The notes: generated by a model not told the origin, from the sequence alone. DNA of 16,916 nt from an uncultured beta proteobacterium (GCA_903910495.1 CAIVZW010000757.1:1-16916); one strand, 5' to 3'; positions 1 through 7,131 are shown, counted from the stretch's first letter. Translations and numbers: made by a program.

Positions 1-138
1 ATAGAGCGCAGCGGGAGAACCCAGTCCGCCAGCGCCGATGACCAGCGCATGCGCAGCGATGATCTGGGCCTGGCCTTCGATGCCGATTTCGTCAAGCAGG
101 ATGTGCCGGCTGTAGCGCAGCAACTGCTCGTCGGTCAT
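1..138 (-). CDS. MoeB/ThiF/HesA-family adenylyltransferase, N-terminal part (truncated by window edge)
   Basis: Only the first 46 codons are visible. They begin MTDEQLLRYSRHILLDEIG, the opening helix typical of MoeB/ThiF/HesA E1-like enzymes. The nucleotide-binding loop GAGGLGSP follows at about residues 35-42. This family adenylates the C-terminal glycine of ubiquitin-like sulfur carriers (MoaD for molybdopterin, ThiS for thiamine) using ATP in the cytoplasm. The zinc-binding CxxC pairs and catalytic cysteine that would help separate MoeB from ThiF lie outside the window, so no symbol is given. The ATG lies 10 bp after the stop of the preceding minus-strand gene, so it is probably the last visible member of the envC-ctpA operon. 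No clear Shine-Dalgarno sequence is visible; translation may be coupled. Family is confident, exact role is not. Confidence 0.88.
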   Translation of the reverse strand, partial: MTDEQLLRYSRHILLDEIGIEGQAQIIAAHALVIGAGGLGSPAALY

Positions 139-148
139 GCCGCAGCCA

Positions 149-574
149 TTACTTGTATTCGCGCCATTCCGGCGGAGTGTCGTCGTGGTCGCCGTGCGGG
201 TGGCGTTCCCAGGCGTTGGTGTAGGCCTCGTTCTGCGATTTCTTGAGCGGGCGATCGGGCGCTTCGAGGTTGTGCAACTGGGTTTCCTCGACATAGTAGA
301 TCAGCGCGCGCATCAATTTGCTCATCAGGGTGCTGTCGAGATGAAATCCCCGGTCTTCGAGTGCGCTTTCCAGTTCCTGCAGCGAATGCTCATACAGATC
401 ATAAGCCACTCCGACCATCCGGCGCTCGACCTGCGGCTCGACGTCCACATGCTCCAGCTTGCGCAGGAAATCAGCAGCCTCGGGCACCTGCCCGGGCGGA
501 AATTTTGAAAACTGAACATTCCGTTCCTTGCGGATCGGTGCCGGTTTGTGAGGTGTTGCGGCCGGTCGTTTCAT
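149..574 (-). CDS. Conserved-looking hypothetical protein, 141 aa
   Basis: I do not recognise this protein. It starts MKRPAATPHKPAPIRKERNV and has no signal peptide or membrane segment. It has a basic, proline-rich N-terminus (residues 1-20), then a probably helical acidic core with segments such as PEAADFLRKLEHVDVEPQVE and YDLYEHSLQELESALEDRGF. The tail is histidine/aspartate-rich (HPHGDHDD) and ends near PPEWREYK. The ATG at 574 was chosen because it lies 19 bp after the ctpA stop codon. The open frame continues further upstream, but that part is arginine-rich and lies inside ctpA in another frame, so it is a shadow. No good ribosome-binding site is visible. Its tight position between ctpA and a MoeB/ThiF-like gene indicates co-transcription and argues that it is real. 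Function unknown. Confidence 0.75.
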   Translation of the reverse strand: MKRPAATPHKPAPIRKERNVQFSKFPPGQVPEAADFLRKLEHVDVEPQVERRMVGVAYDLYEHSLQELESALEDRGFHLDSTLMSKLMRALIYYVEETQLHNLEAPDRPLKKSQNEAYTNAWERHPHGDHDDTPPEWREYK

Positions 575-593
575 GGTTTGTACAGGACAGGGT

Positions 594-1997
594 TCAAGGC
601 CTGTTCTGCATGAATTGCAAGCCCTTGAGCAGGTTGAGTGCCTGTCCAAGCTGATAGTCCTTCTTCGAGGCCAGTTCGCGCATTGGCGGTTCCGCCGCTT
701 CCTCGCCCTCATCCTTGGGCGCAACGGCCTTCGGCTTGAGCGCCGGTGCCGGTGCCTTGCTTTGCGGCTTGACCGGTGCAGCGCCGTCCTTGCTGTTCTC
801 CAGATGATGTTCAAGATCGGCTTCGCGCAGGCGCAGCGAAGGACTGCCGTTGGCGGTTTCCTCGACCACGATGTCGGGAACGATTCCCTTGGCCTGGATG
901 GAGCGGCCGGACGGCGTGAAATAGCGCGCCGTGGTCAGCTTGATGGCCGCGCTGCCGGGCAGCGGCAGTACGGTCTGTACCGAGCCTTTGCCAAAACTGG
1001 TGGTGCCCAGGATGACCGCACGCTTGTGATCCTGCAGCGCACCGGCAACGATTTCCGAGGCGGAAGCCGATCCGCCGTTGATCAGGACGACCATCGGCAC
1101 CTTGCGCGCTTCAGCCGGCAGGCTCTTGATGTAATCCTCGCGTGTGCCGCGCAGGTAATCCTCGGGTAAGGCGTAGTACTGGTGCTTGGCGTCGGGCGTA
1201 CGCCCGTCGGTCGAGGTGACCAGTGTCTTTTGCGGAAGAAACGCCGCCGATACGCCAATGGCCGTATTCAGCAGGCCGCCCGGATCGTTGCGCAGGTCGA
1301 GAACCAGCCCCTTGAGTGTCCCCGGCTTGTACAGATCGTTAAGGTGTTTGACCACCGAGGCCGCTGTATTTTCCTGGAAGGAGGTCACGCGCAGATAGCC
1401 GTAACCCTCTTCGACGAGCTTGGATTTGACGCTCTGGACCTTGATGACTTCGCGGGTCAGCGTGATTTCGATGGGTCTGGCTTCGCCCTTGCGGATGATG
1501 GACAGCTGGATCTGGGTCTTCGGCTTGCCGCGCATGCGCTTTACCGCATCGGAGAGCGACATGCCTTTGACCAGCGTATCGTCTAGCTTGAAAATCAGGT
1601 CGCCGGATTTGACCCCGCCGCGATCGGCGGGAGTGTCCTCGATCGGCGAGATAACCTTGACCAGGCCGTCTTCCATGCCGACCTCGATGCCGAGTCCGCC
1701 GAATTCGCCCTGGGTACCGACTTGCAGATCCTTGTAAGCATCGGCGTCGAGATAGGCCGAATGCGGATCCAGATTGGACAGCATGCCGCTGATGGCATGG
1801 GTGATCAGTTTCTTGTCGTCGATCGGCTCGACGTAGCCTTGCTTGATGGCATTGAAAACCTCGGCAAAAGTTCGCAGTTCCTCGATCGGGAGACTGGCGC
1901 GTGCCTCCTTTTCGGCCATGGCCGAAAACTGCAGGCTGATCAGAATACCGCCCAGCAATCCGGCGCAAATCAGCCCGGCCTGTTTCAACTTACCCAT
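594..1997 (-). CDS. ctpA: C-terminal processing peptidase (S41 family), periplasmic
   Basis: This is a tail-specific serine protease of the CtpA/Prc type that degrades or processes envelope proteins, including cell-wall enzymes, from their C-termini. The start is ATG at 1997, which has GGAG 8 bp upstream; a GTG three codons earlier is less well placed. An N-terminal hydrophobic segment (LKQAGLICAGLLGGILISL) acts as a signal peptide or anchor. A PDZ domain follows at about residues 95-175 (FGGLGIEVG ... GVKSGDLIFKLDD). The S41 protease core holds the catalytic Ser at about 312 in GGSASASE, Lys at about 337 in GTTSFGKG and Gln at about 341, the same 25- and 4-residue spacings as in E. coli Prc. 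The C-terminal 80 residues are Pro/Ala/Lys-rich, then helical. At 467 aa it has the usual CtpA length. It lies 21 bp after envC, so cell-wall hydrolase activation and proteolysis are linked in one operon. Confidence 0.95.
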   Translation of the reverse strand: MGKLKQAGLICAGLLGGILISLQFSAMAEKEARASLPIEELRTFAEVFNAIKQGYVEPIDDKKLITHAISGMLSNLDPHSAYLDADAYKDLQVGTQGEFGGLGIEVGMEDGLVKVISPIEDTPADRGGVKSGDLIFKLDDTLVKGMSLSDAVKRMRGKPKTQIQLSIIRKGEARPIEITLTREVIKVQSVKSKLVEEGYGYLRVTSFQENTAASVVKHLNDLYKPGTLKGLVLDLRNDPGGLLNTAIGVSAAFLPQKTLVTSTDGRTPDAKHQYYALPEDYLRGTREDYIKSLPAEARKVPMVVLINGGSASASEIVAGALQDHKRAVILGTTSFGKGSVQTVLPLPGSAAIKLTTARYFTPSGRSIQAKGIVPDIVVEETANGSPSLRLREADLEHHLENSKDGAAPVKPQSKAPAPALKPKAVAPKDEGEEAAEPPMRELASKKDYQLGQALNLLKGLQFMQNRP

Positions 1998-2018
1998 CAA
2001 TATCACTCCAAGACGATA

Positions 2019-3347
2019 TCACTTCAGATTGACCCACTTCAGCGGGTCGAGCGCTAGCCCCTGATGCCGTAGTTCAAAGTATAAACCGGATTCCGGATTG
2101 CCACCGCTGTTCCCCACCGAGGCAATGGAATCGCCTCCTCGTACATTGTCCCCGACCTGTTTGAGCAGGGCATCATTATTGCCGTAGATCGTCAGATAAC
2201 TGCTGCCGTGATCGACAATCATCAGGTTGCCGAAACCGCGCATCCAGTCCGCAAAAACCACCCGGCCGCCGGCCATGGCCTTGACCTCGCTGCCCGCGCC
2301 AGCCCGGATGAACAGGCCTTTCCAGGTGCTGCCTTCCTGCCGTGCAGCGCCAAAACGGTTGGTGACCACGCCGCGTACCGGTAAACGCAGAGCGCCCTTC
2401 GACTGCGCAAAATTGCCCGCCGGCACGGTTTCCGGCGTACTTTCGTTACTGATCTCCGGCGCGGCGGCCTTGCCTGATGGCCGCTGTTCCGGAGCCGGTC
2501 GTGTTTCTTTGCGTGGTACCGGCCGCGCGGCGATGATTTTTGCCAGCCGTTCAATCAGTTGCGAAAGCCGTTTCTCGTCGCGCTGCAGATTGCCGATTTC
2601 GCGCCGTTGCTCGGAAATTCTCGCCGAAATTTTTTCCAGCACTATTTTGCGTTGCTCGCGTTGGGCAACAAGTTTCCCGTGTTGTTCCTTTTGTTTTCTT
2701 TCGATGGCCGATAATTCTCCGGCGCGTTCACGGGTCACGGCGGCGAGCGCCTGTTTGCGCTGCAAAGTGCTTTCGATTTCATGCAGCAGCTGGTTGCGCG
2801 CCCGGCCAATGGCAGCCAGGTAATGCAGGTCGCGCGCCATCTGGTTTGGATCGTCGCCATTGAGCAGCAGGCGCAGCGAATCGGGATTGCCCAGCAGGTA
2901 CTGGCGATAGACCAGTTTCTCCAGTTGCGTCTGCTGGCTGTTCAGCCGGTTTTCCAGTTCCCTGGACTGGAAAACCAACTCTTTCAGCGTGCCTTCCAGT
3001 TTGCTGCGCTGTGTACTCAAATTGTGCAGGTCGCGCTGGGTGACCGAGATTTCCTGCTCGACGTCTTTCAACTGGTCGGCAGCGCTGGCGCGCCTGTCGG
3101 CGGTAGCTGCCATTTCCTTGCGCAGCGCGTCGATCTGTCCGCGCAAGTCCTTCAGATCGCCTTTTTTCTCGGCCACCTCGCTGCTGGCGGGTGAAGCGCT
3201 GCGCTTTTCCCTGGCCAGCGCCGGAGTGAGCGCCAGGACGCAAGTGCAAAGAAGGACACCAAGCAAGCTGGGCGGGGAATGCCTTGCAGACGGCCGTGGG
3301 CTATCTTTTGAAGGGGCTTGCGAATTGGCCTGACTGAGGAGGTTCAT
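2019..3347 (-). CDS. envC: EnvC-type murein hydrolase activator (coiled coil plus degenerate LytM/M23 domain)
   Basis: EnvC is a periplasmic activator of the N-acetylmuramyl-L-alanine amidases AmiA/AmiB during septal splitting. The 442-aa protein has a hydrophobic signal segment after an unusually long N-region (LLGVLLCTCVLALTPALA, about residues 28-45). A long coiled coil rich in Q, E, R and K covers about 60-270, followed by a Pro-rich linker and a LytM/M23 fold from about 318 to the end. The zinc ligands of true M23 peptidases are missing: the HxxxD site reads WKGLFIRA and the HxH site reads LYFELRHQG, as in E. coli EnvC. It is therefore an activator rather than an enzyme. ATG 3347 is the first ATG; upstream only a weak AGGCAG is present. 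First gene of the minus-strand operon, divergent from the ArsR regulator. Confidence 0.93.
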   Translation of the reverse strand: MNLLSQANSQAPSKDSPRPSARHSPPSLLGVLLCTCVLALTPALAREKRSASPASSEVAEKKGDLKDLRGQIDALRKEMAATADRRASAADQLKDVEQEISVTQRDLHNLSTQRSKLEGTLKELVFQSRELENRLNSQQTQLEKLVYRQYLLGNPDSLRLLLNGDDPNQMARDLHYLAAIGRARNQLLHEIESTLQRKQALAAVTRERAGELSAIERKQKEQHGKLVAQREQRKIVLEKISARISEQRREIGNLQRDEKRLSQLIERLAKIIAARPVPRKETRPAPEQRPSGKAAAPEISNESTPETVPAGNFAQSKGALRLPVRGVVTNRFGAARQEGSTWKGLFIRAGAGSEVKAMAGGRVVFADWMRGFGNLMIVDHGSSYLTIYGNNDALLKQVGDNVRGGDSIASVGNSGGNPESGLYFELRHQGLALDPLKWVNLK

Positions 3348-3390
3348 GCGACTGCCTGGGGATTGCCTTGGGGAGGCCCCTCGGATCTGT

Positions 3391-3410
3391 GAATTATTCT
3401 ATAATGATTC
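3391..3410. promoter_or_regulatory. Palindromic operator candidate overlapping a TATAAT -10 box
   Basis: In the 89-bp gap between envC and the arsR-family gene, half-sites GAATTATT (3391-3398) and AATGATTC (3403-3410) form an imperfect inverted repeat, 7 of 8 bases, around CTAT. The repeat contains TATAAT at 3400-3405 on the plus strand, a perfect -10 hexamer. No convincing -35 element is seen 16-18 bp upstream. An AT-rich palindrome over the -10 is the classic layout for an autoregulating ArsR repressor. A related half-site AATGATT recurs at 3817-3823, just before the rhodanese gene. The binding role is inferred. Confidence 0.55.
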
Positions 3411-3436
3411 CCCGTACTTAACGAGACTTATCCATC

Positions 3437-3745
3437 GTGTCAATACAGGCCAGTCTTATCGACAAGCAGGAACATATCGAAATGGCGGCGCGTGCGCTCA
3501 AGTCGATATCGCATCCCTTGCGTCTCAAAATACTCTGCGTGGTCGGCGATCAGGAGTCCTGTGTGCAGGAGATTGTGGACGCGGTCGGTACGTCGCAGAG
3601 CAATATTTCCCAGCATCTGGCCATCCTGCGCGAGAAGGGCGTGCTGCTTACGCGCAAGGAGGCCAACCGGGTCTTCTATCGCGTTGGCGATGCCCGTACC
3701 CTGCAATTGATCGGCATGATGCGTGAGGTCTTCTGCGGCGGCTAG
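3437..3745 (+). CDS. ArsR/SmtB-family transcriptional regulator, possible persulfide sensor
   Basis: A 102-aa winged-helix repressor with typical ArsR features: SHPLRLKILCVV in helix 3, the recognition helix in TSQSNISQHLAILREKGVL (about residues 52-70), and the wing around RKEANRVFYRV. It starts at a GTG with only a weak GAG upstream, and no better start lies nearby. The metal-binding motif of ArsR (CVCDLC) is absent. Instead Cys34, directly after RLKIL, and Cys100, close to the C-terminus, are 66 residues apart. That equals the spacing of the redox cysteines in BigR (42/108) and SqrR (41/107), which sense sulfane sulfur by forming a polysulfide bridge; a third cysteine is Cys42. The following gene is a rhodanese and the next a glutaredoxin, which fits thiol or persulfide sensing. 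Family call is firm; the ligand is inference. Confidence 0.9.
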   Translation: MSIQASLIDKQEHIEMAARALKSISHPLRLKILCVVGDQESCVQEIVDAVGTSQSNISQHLAILREKGVLLTRKEANRVFYRVGDARTLQLIGMMREVFCGG

Positions 3746-3759
3746 CGTTGGCTTGTCTT

Positions 3760-3809
3760 ATCCGCATGCGGTGATCGGGGTGTTTAAACTGCCCCGCGCA
3801 ATCCGCATG
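3760..3809. promoter_or_regulatory. Intergenic repeats upstream of the rhodanese gene
   Basis: The 100-bp gap between the regulator and the rhodanese gene contains a direct repeat ATCCGCATG at 3760-3768 and 3801-3809, 41 bp apart (about four helical turns). The first copy overlaps a perfect palindrome CCGCATGCGG (3762-3771). Between the copies lies a CGGGG/CCCCG inverted repeat (3776-3780 and 3792-3796) around the palindrome GTTTAAAC (3782-3789). The hairpin has no adjoining T-tract, so it is a poor terminator. The layout suggests a regulatory site, but no binding factor can be named. Confidence 0.3.
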
Positions 3810-3845
3810 TATTTTTAATGATTATTTGCAGTTCTGGAGCGTCGC

Positions 3846-4265
3846 TTGGAATTCATTCAGCAAAACCTGTATCTCGTTGCCCTTGCCGCCATCAGTGGCG
3901 GCATGTTGCTTTTTACCTCGCTGCGCCGTCCCGGCGGGCGCAACTCGCTGACGCCGACTCAGGCCACTCTGCTGATCAATCGGGAGGACGCCCAGGTCAT
4001 CGATGTGCGCGAACCTGATGAGTACGTGGCCGGACATCTGCCCGAGTCGCGTAATTTTCCGCTTGGCCAGCTTGACGAACGTGCCGGCGAACTCGACAAA
4101 TTCAAGGACGTTCCGCTGATTCTGATTTGTCTTTCGGGAGCGCGCTCGTCAGGCGCCTGTTCACGCCTCGAAAAACTTGGCTTCACCAAGGTGCACAATC
4201 TTGACGGCGGAATCAATGCGTGGCGTGCAGCCGGCCTGCCGCTCAAGAAAGGCGCCAAGAAATGA
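3846..4265 (+). CDS. Membrane-anchored rhodanese-like sulfurtransferase (YibN type)
   Basis: A 139-aa single rhodanese domain behind one N-terminal membrane helix (NLYLVALAAISGGMLLFTSL, about residues 7-26), as in YibN. Rhodaneses move sulfane sulfur through a persulfide on the active-site cysteine. Here the loop is CLSGARS with Cys95 and Arg100. The family motifs VIDVREPDEY (51-60) and GHLPESRNFPL (63-73), and the closing LDGGINAWRAAGLPL, are all present, so the domain is intact. The start is a TTG at 3846 with GGAG 6 bp upstream. Its stop overlaps the next ATG (ATGA), so rhodanese and glutaredoxin are translationally coupled. The upstream regulator with a persulfide-sensor-like cysteine pair suggests sulfur-responsive control, though the same gene cluster also occurs as a housekeeping block next to secB. 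Confidence 0.92.
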   Translation: MEFIQQNLYLVALAAISGGMLLFTSLRRPGGRNSLTPTQATLLINREDAQVIDVREPDEYVAGHLPESRNFPLGQLDERAGELDKFKDVPLILICLSGARSSGACSRLEKLGFTKVHNLDGGINAWRAAGLPLKKGAKK

Positions 4266-4537
4266 GTGTGTTGCCCCGCGTGCTGATGTACTCGACCGCT
4301 GTTTGCCCCTTTTGCGTACGGGCCGAACAGTTGTTGCGCGCGCGCGGGGTGGTCGAGATCGAAAAAGTGCGTGTCGACCTTGATCCGGAACGACGGGCCG
4401 AAATGATGAAAAAAACGGCACGCCGTACCGTTCCGCAGATTTATATCGGCGAAACCCATGTTGGCGGCTGCGATGACCTGATCGCTCTCGACCATGCCGG
4501 AAAACTGCTTCCCCTGTTGTCCGGCGAACCGCTTTGA
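4262..4537 (+). CDS. grxC: Glutaredoxin 3
   Basis: A 91-aa class I glutaredoxin, a cytoplasmic thiol-disulfide oxidoreductase reduced by glutathione. The dithiol active site is C15-P-F-C18 (usual GrxC has CPYC). The cis-proline motif TVPQIYIG and the glutathione-binding GGCDDL near residues 69-74 are both present. The ATG at 4262 forms the 4-base overlap ATGA with the rhodanese stop. A longer open frame begins upstream, but that part reads through the rhodanese gene in another frame and is not part of the protein. The gene is followed 55 bp later by secB, the grxC-secB order common in proteobacteria. Confidence 0.95.
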   Translation: MSVLPRVLMYSTAVCPFCVRAEQLLRARGVVEIEKVRVDLDPERRAEMMKKTARRTVPQIYIGETHVGGCDDLIALDHAGKLLPLLSGEPL

Positions 4538-4592
4538 CCGGCTGACGGTCCGGCAGCCCATTTTGAACATTTAATCCACCAAGAAAATCATC

Positions 4593-5060
4593 ATGACTGA
4601 ACAAGAAGCTCCGCTGTTTGCCATTGAAAAACTCTACGTAAAGGATATCTCGCTTGAGGTTCCGAACGCCCCGGCAATCTTCCTTGAGAGTGAAAGCCCG
4701 GAAATCGGTATCCAGTTGCAAACCGGTGTGCAGCGTCTTGGCGAGGATGCCTTTGAAGTGACCCTGACCGTCACGGTGACCGCCAAGCTGGGCGAAAAAA
4801 CCGTGTTTCTGGTCGAGGTCGGTCAGGCCGGCATTTTCCGCGTCAGGAATGTGCCGGAAGAGAACCTTGATCCGCTGCTCTCGATCGCCTGCCCGAATAT
4901 CCTTTTCCCGTATGCCCGTGAAGTTGTTTCCGAACTGGTTACCCGTGCCGGTTTCTCCCCGGTCATTCTGCAGCCGGTCAATTTCGAAGCGCTGTACGCT
5001 TCCCGCCTGCAGCAGGCGCAGGAAGCCGCTGCGGCTGGGGCAGCGCCCACGATTCAGTAG
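4593..5060 (+). CDS. secB: Protein-export chaperone SecB
   Basis: SecB is a cytoplasmic tetrameric chaperone that holds unfolded preproteins and passes them to SecA. The 155-aa sequence has the normal family length. It shows the beta-rich core motifs [19 protein letters not shown] near the N-terminus, [21 protein letters not shown] in the middle, and the diagnostic [22 protein letters not shown] (about 103-124), followed by [11 protein letters not shown]. An acidic/alanine-rich tail ends the protein. The ATG at 4593 is the first codon that gives the expected N-terminus. It lies between grxC and gpsA with a short SH3 gene between, and is probably co-transcribed with them. Confidence 0.97.
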   Translation: MTEQEAPLFAIEKLYVKDISLEVPNAPAIFLESESPEIGIQLQTGVQRLGEDAFEVTLTVTVTAKLGEKTVFLVEVGQAGIFRVRNVPEENLDPLLSIACPNILFPYAREVVSELVTRAGFSPVILQPVNFEALYASRLQQAQEAAAAGAAPTIQ

Positions 5061-5087
5061 ACTTCCACGTTACGAGGGGTGCCTGAA

Positions 5088-5522
5088 ATGAAGCGACTGC
5101 TGCCTTTGCTGTGCCTGGCGAGCCTGTCTCTGCCGGTGAGCGCCATCGAATACCGCACGGTCGACGCGGCGGCAGTGCTCTACGATGCACCCTCGCAGCG
5201 CGGCAGCAAGCTCTTCGTCATCAAGCGCGACACGCCGGTTGAACTGGTGGTCAACCTTGAAGGCTGGTCCAAGGTGCGAGACGCCGAGGGCGGGCTGGCC
5301 TGGATCGAGAAAAAGTATCTGGTCGATAAACGATCGGTCATCGTCACGGCCGATCGGGCCGAGGTGCGACAAAAAGCCGAAGCGGGTTCGCCGCTGGTTT
5401 TCGAGGCCGAAAAGAACGTCGCCCTCGAATTTATCGAGGTGCAGCCCGGAGGCTGGATCGGGGTTCGTCATCGCGACGGTCAGTCCGGTTTTGTCCGCGC
5501 CAACCAGATCTGGGGTCTCTGA
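5088..5522 (+). CDS. Secreted bacterial SH3-domain protein
   Basis: A 144-aa protein with a cleavable signal peptide (MKRLLPLLCLASLSLPVSA, then IEYRT) and no further membrane segment, so periplasmic. The mature part reads as two SH3b-like repeats: about 22-80 (YRTVDAAAVLYDAPSQRGSK ... LAWIEKKYLV) and about 84-144 (ADRAEVRQKAEAGSPLV ... GFVRANQIWGL). Such domains often bind peptidoglycan or peptides, but the ligand here is unknown. ATG 5088 is preceded by GAGGGG (5074-5079) at a spacing of 8. An in-frame GTG nine bases earlier would overlap that site and is rejected. It sits 27 bp after secB and two bases before the gpsA start, so it is part of the same transcription unit. Confidence 0.88.
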   Translation: MKRLLPLLCLASLSLPVSAIEYRTVDAAAVLYDAPSQRGSKLFVIKRDTPVELVVNLEGWSKVRDAEGGLAWIEKKYLVDKRSVIVTADRAEVRQKAEAGSPLVFEAEKNVALEFIEVQPGGWIGVRHRDGQSGFVRANQIWGL

Positions 5523-5524
5523 GT

Positions 5525-6514
5525 TTGAACCTCACGGTCGTCGGGGCAGGAGCCTGGGGCACGGCACTGGCTATCGTCTTCAGCGCCAAACACCGCGTCA
5601 CGCTGTGGACCCGTGAAGACAACGTAACTCAAACCATGCTCGCCGAACGCGAGAACAGGCAGTTCTTTCCCGGTTTTCGCCTGCCCGATGCCGTCTTGAT
5701 CGGTACTGATTTTGACGCTGCGGTGGACGCTGCCGATTTGCTGGTGTTGGCCACGCCGCTGGTCGGTTTTCGTCCGACCCTGCGCCGCTTGCGCGACAAG
5801 CATCAGGTGAAGCCACTGATCTGGGTATGCAAGGGAATGGAAGCGGGAAGCGCCAGGCTACCGCACCAGATCGTGGCCGAAGAGCTTGGCGAACAGAGCC
5901 TGTACGGCGCGCTGAGCGGCCCCAGTTTTGCCGAGGAGGTGGCCAAAGGCCTGCCGACAGCGATCACGCTGGCGGCCAATAATCCCGGGTTTGCCCGGCA
6001 GACGGCGCTTGAATTGCACAGTTCGCGTCTGCGCATCTACGCCAACGATGATTTGCCCGGTGTCGAGGTGGGCGGGGCGGTCAAGAACGTGATGGCCATC
6101 GCCACCGGCATCTGCGACGGACTCGGTCTCGGCTACAACGCGCGTGCCGCGCTGATGACGCGCGGTCTGGCCGAGATTGCCCGCCTCGGCGTCGCGCTCG
6201 GCGGGCAACCGAACACCTTCATGGGGCTGGCCGGCATGGGCGATCTGGTCCTGACCTGCACCGGCGATCTCTCACGCAACCGGCAGGTGGGGCTGGCTCT
6301 GGCTGGCGGCAAGAAACTGCCGCAGATCCTGGACGATCTCGGGCATGTCGCAGAAGGCGTGAGTACGGCGCGGGAAGTTGTGCGCATTGCCGGACAACTC
6401 GGTATCGAGATGCCGATTACGCAGGCGGTTGATGCCATATTGCACCACGACGTACCCGCTGCGGAGGCCGTTGAAACTCTGCTCAGCCGTGATCCGAAGG
6501 CGGAAATGCAATAA
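5525..6514 (+). CDS. gpsA: NAD(P)+-dependent glycerol-3-phosphate dehydrogenase
   Basis: GpsA reduces dihydroxyacetone phosphate to sn-glycerol-3-phosphate, the backbone for phospholipid synthesis, in the cytoplasm. The 329-aa protein has the N-terminal Rossmann loop GAGAWGTALA (about residues 7-16), KGMEAGSARLPHQIVAEELG, LSGPSFAEEVAKGLPTA (about 136-152), and the catalytic-domain block GGAVKNVMAIATGICDGLGLG with the active-site Lys near 187. It ends just after HHDVPAAEAVETLLSRDPKAE, a normal C-terminus. The start is TTG at 5525, two bases after the SH3 gene stop; no ATG fits the Rossmann fold start. The last gene of this plus-strand unit; it converges with trmL, leaving 31 bp in which I see no clear terminator hairpin. 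Confidence 0.97.
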   Translation: MNLTVVGAGAWGTALAIVFSAKHRVTLWTREDNVTQTMLAERENRQFFPGFRLPDAVLIGTDFDAAVDAADLLVLATPLVGFRPTLRRLRDKHQVKPLIWVCKGMEAGSARLPHQIVAEELGEQSLYGALSGPSFAEEVAKGLPTAITLAANNPGFARQTALELHSSRLRIYANDDLPGVEVGGAVKNVMAIATGICDGLGLGYNARAALMTRGLAEIARLGVALGGQPNTFMGLAGMGDLVLTCTGDLSRNRQVGLALAGGKKLPQILDDLGHVAEGVSTAREVVRIAGQLGIEMPITQAVDAILHHDVPAAEAVETLLSRDPKAEMQ

Positions 6515-6545
6515 GGACCAAAGCCTTAACTGAAGGGTATTGCGC

Positions 6546-7010
6546 TTAAACCCCGTTGGCAAAACCCGACTGCCGCCACGCTTCAAATACCATTACCGCC
6601 ACCGCATTCGAAAGATTCAGGCTGCGCTGCCCCGTCAGCATCGGCAGGCGCAGGCGCTGTCCTTCGGGAAACTCGGCCATGACCTCGGCGGGCAGGCCGC
6701 TCGTCTCGCTGCCAAAAACGAACACATCATCCGGTCGCAAAACCGGCGCATCAAAGCGTTGGCCGCCGCGCGTGCTGATGGCGAACAGGCGTCGTCCGGC
6801 CAATACCGCTTTGCAGACGCTCCAATCGGCATGGCGGAAAACGCGGGCAAATTCGTGATAATCAAGGCCGGCGCGCTTGAGCGAACTATCCTCCCAGCGA
6901 AACCCGAGCGGCTCCACCAGATGCAATTCGGCGCCGGTATTGGCGCACAGACGGATCACGTTACCCGTGTTGGGCGGAATCTCGGGCTGAAACAAGACAA
7001 CAGCAGTCAA
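6546..7010 (-). CDS. trmL: tRNA (cytidine/uridine-34 2'-O)-methyltransferase TrmL (SPOUT family)
   Basis: TrmL methylates the ribose of the wobble base in tRNA-Leu isoacceptors using S-adenosylmethionine, acting as a knotted SPOUT dimer. Motifs seen are VVLFQPEIPPNTGNVIRL at the N-terminus, LVEPLGF, FGSETSGLP, and the trefoil-knot SAM site LPMLTGQRSLNLSNAVAVMV near the C-terminus. I choose the TTG at 7010, with GGAG at 7017-7020 and 6 bp spacing. It gives MTAVVLFQPEIPPNTG and 154 aa, close to the 157 aa of E. coli TrmL. An ATG at 7037 would add nine residues (MPKYSLESA) but has only GGGG directly touching the codon. Convergent with gpsA and divergent from the secretion operon. Confidence 0.95.
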   Translation of the reverse strand: MTAVVLFQPEIPPNTGNVIRLCANTGAELHLVEPLGFRWEDSSLKRAGLDYHEFARVFRHADWSVCKAVLAGRRLFAISTRGGQRFDAPVLRPDDVFVFGSETSGLPAEVMAEFPEGQRLRLPMLTGQRSLNLSNAVAVMVFEAWRQSGFANGV

Positions 7011-7055
7011 AGCGGACTCCAGAGAATACTTCGGCATCCCCCAAAAAATACCATT

Positions 7056-7079
7056 GGAATCCCTGTTTCAAGGGGTTCC
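7056..7079. repeat. Inverted repeat upstream of trmL and the secretion operon
   Basis: GGAATCCCT (7056-7064) pairs with AGGGGTTCC (7071-7079), nine positions with one G-T wobble, around the 6-nt loop GTTTCA. A competing pairing exists between TTGGAAT (7054-7060) and ATTCCAA (7089-7095). It lies between the trmL start and the plus-strand promoter at 7098-7125, so it could be an operator or a hairpin on the trmL leader. No role can be assigned. Confidence 0.4.
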
Positions 7080-7097
7080 GGGGCAGGTATTCCAAGT

Positions 7098-7125
7098 TTG
7101 AAATAAATGCTAACAGCAGTATAAT
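7098..7125 (+). promoter_or_regulatory. Sigma-70 type promoter for the type I secretion operon
   Basis: TTGAAA (7098-7103) and TATAAT (7120-7125) form a -35/-10 pair with 16 bp spacing; the -35 differs from consensus at one base and the -10 is perfect. Transcription would begin near 7132 and run rightward into the TolC-like gene. The flanking DNA is clearly more AT-rich than the surrounding genes. It is the best promoter match I noticed while reading the window. Confidence 0.65.
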
Positions 7126-7131
7126 CAAATT

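Noticed and set aside
575..814. Extension of the 141-aa protein upstream into ctpA
   Set aside because: The added 80 residues are arginine-rich and overlap the conserved ctpA frame; the ATG at 574 fits operon spacing.
2019..3347. Active M23 metallopeptidase
   Set aside because: Both zinc-ligand motifs are replaced (WKGLFIRA, LYFELRHQG), exactly the EnvC pattern of a non-catalytic activator.
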